5,098 bases of DNA. It comes from an uncultured Clostridia bacterium (GTDB lineage Bacteria > Bacillota > Clostridia > Christensenellales > Borkfalkiaceae). Positions 1 through 5,098 of the stretch are shown piece by piece; the first letter of the stretch is position 1, and each line of letters opens with the position of its first letter. Below the pieces are notes generated by a model. The model had not been told where the DNA came from and searched no databases. It saw only the letters and a program-made list of their open reading frames with translations. Location of the stretch: assembly GCA_947174175.1 (NCBI GenBank), contig CAMWHW010000081.1, forward strand, positions 1 through 5,098. Reading direction: 5' to 3'. A program made the position numbers and the translations under genes.

Positions 1-871
1 CGTCGGAGTGCATTCTGCCCATCGTATCGGTCATACCGTAGGAGGAAGGACCTGCCGCCATGTTGTCGGGGTGCAGGGTTCTGCCCGTGCCGCCGCCCGA
101 TGCAACCGAGAAGTACTTAACGCCGTTTTCAACGCACCACTTTTTGTAAGTGCCTGCAACGGGGTGCTGGAAGCGGGTGGGGTTGGTGGAGTTACCCGTA
201 ATGGAAACGGTAACGTGTTCGAGCTGCATAATCGCAACGCCCTCGGGAACGTTGTCCGCGCCGTAGCACTTAACCTTCGCTCTGGGACCGTCGGAGAAAG
301 CAACGGTGTCAACGACCTTAACTGTCTCGGTGTAGGGGTCGAACTTGGTTCTTACGTAGGTGAAACCGTTAATTCTGGAAATGATATAAGCCGCGTCCTT
401 GCCAAGACCGTTCAATATAACGCGCAGGGGCTTAACCCTTACCTTGTTTGCGTTCTCGGCAATCTTGATGGCGCCTTCCGCCGCCGCAAAGCTTTCGTGA
501 CCTGCAAGGAAGCAGAAGCAGTCGGTCTCTTCGGAAAGGAGCATAGCGCCCAGGTTACCGTGACCTAAACCAACCTTTCTGTTTTCGGCAACCGAACCGG
601 TAATGCAGAAAGCCTGCAAGCCGATACCGATAGCCGCAGCAGCGTCCGCAGCCTTGGTGCAGCCCTTCTTGATTGCGATAGCCGCGCCTACGGTGTAAGC
701 CCAGACTGCGTTTTCAAAGCAGATGGGCTGGGTACCGCGAACTATCTTGTCGCAGTCAACGCCCTTGGAAAGGCAGATGTCGCGGCATTCCTCAATAGAC
801 TTAATGCCGTACTCTTTCAATACGCCTAAAATTTTCTTTTCTCTTCTCTCATATCCTTCGAAAAGTGCCAT
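1..871 (-). CDS. GGGtGRT family protein, partial (C-terminus beyond left edge)
   Basis: Starts at ATG 871 on the minus strand and stays open for 290 codons to the window edge, so the C-terminus (I estimate a few tens of residues from the usual length of about 330) is missing. Translation begins MALFEGYERREKK. The family-naming motif GGGTGRT lies at residues 259-265 (about nt 77-97), followed by LHPDNMAAGPSSYGMTDTMGRM. Several cysteines occur in the N-terminal part (C29, C33, C40, C51, C71, C89), plus the pieces VGLGHGNLGAM and LAGHESFAAAEGA typical of the family as I remember it. No signal peptide or membrane segment is seen. It begins 2 nt after the stop of a NifU-like scaffold gene, and this pairing recurs in clostridia and other anaerobes. 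The biochemical role is unknown; a function in iron-sulfur or metal handling is only inferred from the neighbour. Family assignment is confident, function is not. Confidence 0.9.
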   Translation of the reverse strand, partial: MALFEGYERREKKILGVLKEYGIKSIEECRDICLSKGVDCDKIVRGTQPICFENAVWAYTVGAAIAIKKGCTKAADAAAAIGIGLQAFCITGSVAENRKVGLGHGNLGAMLLSEETDCFCFLAGHESFAAAEGAIKIAENANKVRVKPLRVILNGLGKDAAYIISRINGFTYVRTKFDPYTETVKVVDTVAFSDGPRAKVKCYGADNVPEGVAIMQLEHVTVSITGNSTNPTRFQHPVAGTYKKWCVENGVKYFSVASGGGTGRTLHPDNMAAGPSSYGMTDTMGRMHSD

Positions 872-873
872 AA

Positions 874-1599
874 TCAGTCAACCTCCTTGTCCGTTCTGGG
901 GTCGATGTGCTTAACCGCACCCTGTTCCTTGGTATATCTGCCGTAAGTTCCGACAGACTTCTCGTAAGCTTCGTTGGGGGTAAGACCCTTCTTAATGAAG
1001 TCGGTCATTTTGCCGAGCGAAACGAACTTGTATCCGCAAACCTCGTTGTTCTTGTCGAGAGCGAGGGAGAGGACGTAGCCTTCCGCCATTTCAAGATATC
1101 TGACACCCTTTGCGGCGGTACCGTACATGGTGCCCACCTGCGAGCGCAGACCCTTGCCCAGATCTTCCAGTCCTGCGCCTACGGGCAGACCGTCGTCGGA
1201 GAAAGCCGACTGGGTTCTTCCGTAAACGATTTGCAGGAACAACTCTCTCATAGCCGTGTTGATAGCGTCGCACACGAGGTCGGTATTCAGCGCTTCCAAA
1301 ATGGTCTTGTGGGGAAGAATTTCCGCCGCCATAGCCGCGGAGTGGGTCATACCCGAGCAGCCTATGGTTTCAACCAGAGCCTCCTGAATTATACCGTCCT
1401 TTACGTTGAGCGTAAGCTTGCACGCACCCTGCTGAGGGGCGCACCAGCCGATACCGTGCGTAAGACCTTTAATGTCTTTGATTTCCTTTGCCTGAATCCA
1501 CTGTCCTTCCTCGGGGATGGGAGCGGGTCCGTGTTCAAACCTACCGGAAACACCCTTGGCAACGCAAATCATGTTTTCGACGTCTTTTGAATACTGCAT
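874..1599 (-). CDS. NifU/IscU-like iron-sulfur cluster assembly scaffold protein
   Basis: Predicted 241-residue soluble protein. The N-terminal half resembles the IscU/NifU scaffold fold, which holds a nascent Fe-S cluster on conserved cysteines before transfer to target proteins. Visible are C53 and C60 in the stretch GIGWCAPQQGACKLTL, then NVKDGIIQEALVETIGCSG with C81, which matches the IscU strand leading to its second cluster cysteine. C110 may stand in for the third, but that alignment is uncertain. The protein is longer than IscU (about 130 residues); the extra C-terminal part, from about residue 130, includes GTMYGTAAKGVRYLEMAEGY and has no function I recognise. The start is ATG 1599, preceded by GGAGGA at a 6-nt gap; a GTG three bases upstream is possible but sits too close to the ribosome site. 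No cysteine desulfurase or other suf/isc/nif gene is in the window. The downstream partner is the GGGtGRT protein. Scaffold family likely; actual cargo unproven. Confidence 0.88.
   Translation of the reverse strand: MQYSKDVENMICVAKGVSGRFEHGPAPIPEEGQWIQAKEIKDIKGLTHGIGWCAPQQGACKLTLNVKDGIIQEALVETIGCSGMTHSAAMAAEILPHKTILEALNTDLVCDAINTAMRELFLQIVYGRTQSAFSDDGLPVGAGLEDLGKGLRSQVGTMYGTAAKGVRYLEMAEGYVLSLALDKNNEVCGYKFVSLGKMTDFIKKGLTPNEAYEKSVGTYGRYTKEQGAVKHIDPRTDKEVD
882..887 (-). promoter_or_regulatory. Ribosome binding site of the GGGtGRT gene
   Basis: AGGAGG on the minus strand, 10 nt before the ATG at 871. It lies inside the last codons of the upstream NifU-like gene, so ribosomes finishing that gene arrive at this site, which suggests coupled translation. 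Confidence 0.75.
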
Positions 1600-1605
1600 C
1601 ACATA

Positions 1606-1611
1606 TCCTCC
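1606..1611 (-). promoter_or_regulatory. Ribosome binding site of the NifU-like gene
   Basis: GGAGGA on the minus strand, 6 nt before ATG 1599. It decides between ATG 1599 and the GTG at 1602, which would leave a gap of only 3 nt. Confidence 0.8.
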
Positions 1612-1639
1612 AAAAAATATTTCATTATTTCACCCGATA

Positions 1640-1668
1640 AGTATAACACAGCCCGACGGAATTTTCAA
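1640..1668 (-). promoter_or_regulatory. Sigma-A-type promoter for the NifU-like/GGGtGRT operon
   Basis: On the minus strand a -35 box TTGAAA (1668-1663) and a -10 box TATACT (1645-1640) are separated by exactly 17 bp. The -10 is preceded by TGT, an extended -10. The start of transcription should be near 1633-1634, giving a leader of about 34 nt before ATG 1599. This is the strongest promoter match in the window. Confidence 0.75.
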
Positions 1669-1732
1669 CAAGATAAGGCATAATTTTCGCGTGCAAAGAG
1701 TAAAATTTTGAGTTCAAGTTGACTAAAAACTG

Positions 1733-1760
1733 TTTACACGCGGGCAAAAAGTATTATAAT
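1733..1760 (+). promoter_or_regulatory. Sigma-A-type promoter for the mcsA-mcsB-clpC operon
   Basis: A -35 box TTTACA (1733-1738) and a perfect -10 box TATAAT (1755-1760) have a 16-bp spacer. A second, overlapping TATAAT at 1760-1765 would need a 21-bp spacer and is less likely. Transcription should begin near 1767, giving a leader of about 49 nt. It is divergent from, and about 65 bp away from, the minus-strand promoter. Confidence 0.7.
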
Positions 1761-1766
1761 ATAATT

Positions 1767-1786
1767 GTGCGTAAATATAAACGCGC
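1767..1786 (+). other. Possible 5'-end hairpin in the mcsA leader
   Basis: GTGCGT (1767-1772) can pair with ACGCGC (1781-1786), giving six base pairs with one G-U wobble around an 8-nt A/T loop. It falls at or next to the predicted transcription start, so the mRNA could begin with this stem. Such a stem may slow 5' decay, or the repeat could be a weak operator. The stem is short and may be chance. Confidence 0.3.
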
Positions 1787-1815
1787 TAACGTCAATCAAA
1801 GTGTGGGTATTATAA

Positions 1816-2304
1816 GTGCTCTGTCAGAATTGTAAAAAACGCGAAGCGACGGTAAACCGCGTCGAAACGGTGGGGGGCAAGTCCTGTTCCCAGCATCTTT
1901 GCGCACTGTGCGCGAACGAGCTTTTCGGCGACTTCGAAAACGAAATAGCAAACGCAATGCTTGCGGATATTTTCGACGGCTTCGAACCCGAGGATAAGGT
2001 ATGCCCCGGGTGCGGTCTTACTTTTGCCGATTACGAAAGGAGCGGTCTTTTGGGCTGCCCCAGCTGCTACGACTATTTCAACGAGGAGCTTCTTCCCTAC
2101 ATAGCCCGCATACAGGGCAAGACCGTGCACGTCGGCAAGGGCGGCGGAGTGTATACCTCCGAGCACGATTTGCGCCTTAAACTTTCCTCCTTGCAGAACG
2201 CAATGGAGCAGGCGCTTTCGCGCGGAGACTACGCCGAAGCGGGCAGAATAAACGAGCATATGAACGCGCTCAAAAAGCGCAATACGGGGGCGCGCAGATG
2301 GTAG
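1816..2304 (+). CDS. mcsA: McsA, zinc-finger activator of the McsB arginine kinase
   Basis: 162 residues, slightly shorter than the roughly 185 of Bacillus McsA. Four CxxC pairs are visible: C3/C6 (MLCQNC), C29/C32 (CALC), C63/C66 (CPGC) and C81/C84 (CPSC), enough for two zinc sites. The stretch LGCPSCYDYFNEELLPYIARIQGKTVHVGK follows the family pattern. A UVR-like helical hairpin occupies about residues 119-153, but its usual Arg-Asp is Asn146-Glu147 and the usual Phe is Tyr139. In Bacillus, McsA binds McsB and switches on its kinase activity. The start is GTG 1816: an in-frame stop lies immediately upstream, and MLCQNC aligns with MICQEC of B. subtilis. No good Shine-Dalgarno precedes it; only a GTGGG at 1803-1807 is present. 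The 3' end overlaps mcsB by 7 nt. The ctsR gene that usually comes before mcsA is absent. Confidence 0.93.
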   Translation: MLCQNCKKREATVNRVETVGGKSCSQHLCALCANELFGDFENEIANAMLADIFDGFEPEDKVCPGCGLTFADYERSGLLGCPSCYDYFNEELLPYIARIQGKTVHVGKGGGVYTSEHDLRLKLSSLQNAMEQALSRGDYAEAGRINEHMNALKKRNTGARRW

Positions 2305-3314
2305 ATTTCAAGCTCGGCACGGTCGTGTCGTCGCGCATAAGGCTTGCGCGCAACCTCAACGGTTATCCGTTTCCGGCACGCCTGCGCAACGCAAGACAGG
2401 CAAAGGAAATAATACGCTCGGTCTCCGCGGCAATCAACAAGGTTGACGAATTCCGTCTGTACTATATGGACGGCATATCGGAAGACGACGCTTTAAACCT
2501 GGTCGAAAACAGACTTATAAGCCCCGCGCTTCTGAACACTCCGTCGCGTTCGGCGGCGCTTATAAACGAAAAGGGCGACATATCCATAATGATAAACGAG
2601 GAGGACCACCTCAGGGAGCAGTGCATTTCCAAGGGAATGTCGCTGCGCCCCGCGTACGAGCAGATGTCTTCCAAAGACAACTTAATTGCCCGTTCCATAC
2701 AGTTTGCCTACGACGAGCAGCTGGGCTATCTGACCGCGTGCCCCACGAATCTCGGCACGGGGCTCAGGGCCTCGGTTATGATGTTCCTGCCCGCCCTGGA
2801 ACTGGGCGGCGTAATGCCCGACGTCATTAAAAGCGTAACCCGTCTGGGGCTTACCGTGCGCGGTGCTTACGGCGAGGGAAGCAAGGCAAAGGGCTATAAC
2901 TATCAGGTCAGTAACGAGGTAACTCTGGGCGTAACCGAGGAAACCATAATTTCGCAGGTCGAATCGGTCGTATCCAAAATAATAGAGATGGAGGCGAGCG
3001 AACGCAAGCGGCTTAAAAACTGCGCGGGGTCGCTCATTCTCAGGGATAAGTGCCTGCGCGCCTACGGCTTGCTGACCAACTGTGCGCTGCTAACCAATAA
3101 CGAGCTGGACGCGCTGTGCGCGGACCTGAAACTGGGCGCGTGCCTGGGCTTTCTCAACGTCAGCGACATAACCGCGGTAGACGAGCTTATGCTTCAAATG
3201 AAGCCTTCCAACCTCAACGTACTTGCGGGCAGAACGCTGGAAACGCAGGAAAGGGACGCGTACCGCGCGCAGTACTCATCCAAAAAGATAGCAAACTGGG
3301 TAACCAGAGGCTGA
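2298..3314 (+). CDS. mcsB: McsB, protein arginine kinase
   Basis: 338 residues; a phosphagen-kinase-fold enzyme that transfers phosphate from ATP to arginine side chains of proteins, marking them for ClpC-ClpP. Visible in order: SSRIRLARN (11-19, nucleotide-binding arginines), INEEDHLREQ (99-108), GYLTACPTNLGTGLRAS (143-159) with the conserved Cys148, and RGAYGEGSKAKG (188-199) with Glu193, which lines up with a catalytic glutamate of Geobacillus McsB. R319-D320-A-Y-R323-A324 (nt 3252-3269) is the RDxxRA site that binds phosphoarginine and tunes activity. The protein lacks roughly 16 N-terminal residues present before SSRIR in B. subtilis McsB, and no in-frame start exists shortly upstream to restore them. 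ATG 2298 overlaps the end of mcsA (ATGGTAG), implying coupled translation. All motifs are intact, so an active kinase is expected. Confidence 0.95.
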   Translation: MVDFKLGTVVSSRIRLARNLNGYPFPARLRNARQAKEIIRSVSAAINKVDEFRLYYMDGISEDDALNLVENRLISPALLNTPSRSAALINEKGDISIMINEEDHLREQCISKGMSLRPAYEQMSSKDNLIARSIQFAYDEQLGYLTACPTNLGTGLRASVMMFLPALELGGVMPDVIKSVTRLGLTVRGAYGEGSKAKGYNYQVSNEVTLGVTEETIISQVESVVSKIIEMEASERKRLKNCAGSLILRDKCLRAYGLLTNCALLTNNELDALCADLKLGACLGFLNVSDITAVDELMLQMKPSNLNVLAGRTLETQERDAYRAQYSSKKIANWVTRG

Positions 3315-3328
3315 TTAAAGAATAAATC

Positions 3329-3334
3329 AGGAGA
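3329..3334 (+). promoter_or_regulatory. Ribosome binding site of clpC
   Basis: AGGAGA in the 28-nt gap between mcsB and clpC, 8 nt before the GTG at 3343. It supports GTG as the start. There is no terminator or promoter in this gap, so clpC is probably read through from mcsB. Confidence 0.75.
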
Positions 3335-3342
3335 AAACAAGA

Positions 3343-5098
3343 GTGGAGTATCAAAGATTTTCACGCAATCTGCAAAAGGTGCTTTCGGTTTCCAGGGAGG
3401 TAACAGCCTCGCTTGAAATAAGCTATATCGGCAGCGAACACATAGTGTACGCAATGCTTTGCACGCCCGACTGTATAGCGGGCAAAATTCTCTCCTCACT
3501 GGGCGTAACCGAGGAATGTTACAGACGTTTCCTCGTTAAGGCGGTAGACCACCGCTGTACCATAAACGGCTTCACGCCGCGCACCAAGCACATGTTGGAG
3601 CAGGCAAAAGATTTCGCGCTTGCCTATAACGAGGACGGACTTGCGGGCACCGAGCATCTTTTGTACGCGGTCAACCAGTCGCCCGACTGCCTTGCGATAT
3701 ATATTTTAAAAGCGCTGGGCGTAAGTATGTCCGCGCTCTCGGCAATGCTCGAACAGGCTATTGCGGGCGATATCGACGACTTGGGGGACGAGGACTATCC
3801 CTCGGGCTACGCGTCGTCTTTCGCAAACTTTTCCGCGCACCAGCCCCAGGGCAAGGACGAGCGCAAGAGCGACAGAAAGAGCGAGCGCAAAAACGATTCC
3901 GCTCTGGACGAAAACGTTTTGCAGTACGGCACCGACCTCACCGCAAAGGCGAAGGAGGGCAAGATTGACCCCGTCATCGGCAGAAAGAAGGAAATCGACA
4001 AAATCATTCAGGTGCTTTCGCGCCGCACCAAGAACAACCCCGTTCTGATAGGTGAACCTGGCGTAGGTAAATCGGCGGTAGTCGAAGGGCTTGCGCAGGC
4101 AATAATCAACAACGACGTGCCCGACCTTTTAAAGGGCAAAACGGTGTTCTCTCTCGACCTTTCCAGCCTGGTTGCGGGCGCCAAGTACCGCGGCGATTTC
4201 GAGCAGCGTTTAAAGGACGCAATCAACACCATAAAGACCAACGGCAACGTAATTTTATTCATAGACGAAATTCACCTTCTGGTCGGAGCGGGCGCTTCGG
4301 CGGAGGGCAAAATGGACGCGGCAAACATATTAAAACCCTTGCTTGCGCGCGGCGAATTGCAGACGGTAGGCGCAACCACGCTTGACGAATACCGCAAATA
4401 TATCGAAAAGGACGCGGCACTGGAACGCCGTTTCACCCCCGTGCAGGTTGAAGAACCCACGGTTGAGGACACGGTTGAAATTTTAAGGGGCTTGCGCGAC
4501 AAGTACGAAGCGCACCACAAAGTATCCATTACGGACGAGGCGATTATAGCCGCCGCAACCCTTTCGGACAGATATATCACCGACCGTTTCCTTCCCGACA
4601 AGGCGATAGACCTCGTGGACGAGGCGGCTTCGCGCGCGCGCCTCAATACCTATAATTCCCCGCACGAGCTGAACGAACTGGAAGAAAAGCTCAAACGCCT
4701 CACCTACGAAAAGAACAAGGCGGCAAGGGGCGAAAACTACGATATGGCAAAGGAGCTCGTCAACGAAATTAACGAGGTCCAGGAAAAGATAAAGGAAATT
4801 CACGACGAGTGGAAGGGCGGACAGTCCGCCCCCGCAATCGGCGCGGAGGAAATCGCGCAGGTCGTCCGCGGCGGGTCGGGCGTGCCCGTCTTAAAGCTTA
4901 CCGAGCAGGAAAGCGAAAAGCTTTTGCACCTGGAAGAAAATCTGCACAAGCGCATAATCGGTCAGGACGAGGCGGTTTCCGCCGTCGCAAGGGCGATACG
5001 CCGTGCGCGCGCAGGCTTGAACGAAAGCGGCAAACCCATCGGTTCGTTCATATTCGTAGGACCTACGGGCGTAGGTAAAACCGACCTTGCCAAGGCGC
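3343..5098 (+). CDS. clpC: ClpC, AAA+ unfoldase of the Clp protease, partial (3' end missing)
   Basis: Open from GTG 3343 to the window edge: 585 codons of an expected 810 or so. The N-domain (about 1-145) has two Clp_N repeats; Glu32 (YIGSEH) and Glu104 (LAGTEH) match the phosphoarginine-binding glutamates of B. subtilis ClpC. A charged linker at about 147-190 includes [13 protein letters not shown]. The first ATPase domain has Walker A GEPGVGKS (237-244), pore loop KYRG (281-284), Walker B ILFIDE (304-309), sensor GATT (343-346) and arginine fingers R362/R363. A short middle domain (about 440-487) carries the UVR-like coiled coil that binds McsA/MecA-type adaptors in relatives. The second ATPase domain begins with IIGQDEA and Walker A GPTGVGKT (573-580), where the window stops. 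Oddities: Arg-Asp of the middle domain is Val473-Asn474, and the W-T-G-I-P-V motif reads GSGVPV at 511-516. It unfolds marked proteins and feeds ClpP, which is not in the window. Confidence 0.95.
   Translation, partial: MEYQRFSRNLQKVLSVSREVTASLEISYIGSEHIVYAMLCTPDCIAGKILSSLGVTEECYRRFLVKAVDHRCTINGFTPRTKHMLEQAKDFALAYNEDGLAGTEHLLYAVNQSPDCLAIYILKALGVSMSALSAMLEQAIAGDIDDLGDEDYPSGYASSFANFSAHQPQGKDERKSDRKSERKNDSALDENVLQYGTDLTAKAKEGKIDPVIGRKKEIDKIIQVLSRRTKNNPVLIGEPGVGKSAVVEGLAQAIINNDVPDLLKGKTVFSLDLSSLVAGAKYRGDFEQRLKDAINTIKTNGNVILFIDEIHLLVGAGASAEGKMDAANILKPLLARGELQTVGATTLDEYRKYIEKDAALERRFTPVQVEEPTVEDTVEILRGLRDKYEAHHKVSITDEAIIAAATLSDRYITDRFLPDKAIDLVDEAASRARLNTYNSPHELNELEEKLKRLTYEKNKAARGENYDMAKELVNEINEVQEKIKEIHDEWKGGQSAPAIGAEEIAQVVRGGSGVPVLKLTEQESEKLLHLEENLHKRIIGQDEAVSAVARAIRRARAGLNESGKPIGSFIFVGPTGVGKTDLAKA

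Noticed and set aside
8..568. 186-codon plus-strand open frame opposite the GGGtGRT gene
   Set aside because: The minus strand encodes the clear GGGtGRT protein. This frame is a by-product of its codon use.
907..1590. 227-codon plus-strand open frame opposite the NifU-like gene
   Set aside because: It is fully antisense to a gene with recognisable scaffold motifs, a promoter and a ribosome site. Its own translation shows no family features.
1707..1724. Possible CtsR operator: TTTGAGT, 4 nt, GTTGACT, just upstream of the mcsA -35 box
   Set aside because: Compared with the reverse-strand consensus (TTTGACY, 3 nt, TTTGACY), each half has one or two mismatches and the spacer is 4 instead of 3. 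A second look at GTCAATCAAAGTG (1791-1803) is worse. Neither is good enough to call.
1719..1724. TTGACT as the -35 box of the mcsA promoter
   Set aside because: It is 30 bp from the TATAAT at 1755, far too long a spacer. TTTACA at 1733 fits with 16 bp.
1810..2259. 149-codon minus-strand open frame opposite mcsA
   Set aside because: mcsA on the plus strand has four CxxC pairs and operon context. The antisense frame has no motif or ribosome site I can support.
3315..3342. Terminator or internal promoter between mcsB and clpC
   Set aside because: The 28-nt gap has no stem followed by a T run and no -35/-10 pair; it holds only the clpC ribosome site.
4483..4803. 106-codon minus-strand open frame with hydrophobic stretches inside clpC
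   Set aside because: It is the antisense shadow of the clpC region encoding the end of the first ATPase domain and the middle domain, whose plus-strand translation is unmistakable.
1..5098. Mobile elements, CRISPR repeats, tRNA or rRNA genes
   Set aside because: No direct-repeat array, terminal inverted repeats, transposase or integrase motifs, or RNA gene sequence was seen. Nearly all of the window is accounted for by housekeeping-type genes.

Overview
The window looks like chromosomal DNA from a Gram-positive anaerobe of the class Clostridia, quite possibly an uncultured gut lineage. Three things point there: a McsA-McsB-ClpC phosphoarginine protein quality-control operon (a Firmicutes trait), a NifU-like/GGGtGRT gene pair that I know mainly from clostridia and other anaerobes, and fairly GC-rich coding sequence with AT-rich sigma-A-type promoters. 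I cannot name a genus from sequence alone.

Left part (1-1599, minus strand): two tightly linked genes read leftward. The first, at 874-1599, encodes a NifU/IscU-like iron-sulfur scaffold protein. The second starts 2 nt after it, at 871, and encodes a GGGtGRT-family protein that runs off the left edge. The ribosome binding site of the second gene lies inside the end of the first, so the two are probably made together. The function of this pair is not settled.

Middle (1600-1815): a divergent intergenic region. It has a very good minus-strand promoter (TTGAAA, 17 bp, TATACT with a TG extension) for the iron-sulfur pair and a good plus-strand promoter (TTTACA, 16 bp, TATAAT) for the mcsA operon. 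The predicted mcsA transcript begins with a small hairpin and has no clear Shine-Dalgarno before its GTG start. No ctsR gene and no convincing CtsR operator is visible, although ctsR normally heads this operon.

Right part (1816-5098, plus strand): mcsA (zinc-finger activator), mcsB (protein arginine kinase, overlapping mcsA by 7 nt) and clpC (AAA+ unfoldase, cut off by the right edge inside its second ATPase domain). In the well-studied Bacillus system McsA activates McsB, McsB puts phosphate on arginines of damaged proteins, and the ClpC N-domain reads that mark and passes substrates to ClpP. The key sites for this are present: four CxxC pairs in McsA, the catalytic motifs and RDxxRA site in McsB, and both phosphoarginine-binding glutamates in ClpC. 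Two oddities stand out. The Arg-Asp pair of the UVR-like motifs is missing in both McsA and ClpC, and the usually invariant Trp of the ClpC WTG(I/V)PV motif is Gly. I see no wholly new system; the most open questions are the role of the GGGtGRT pair and the unusual UVR/M-domain and regulation of the Clp operon.
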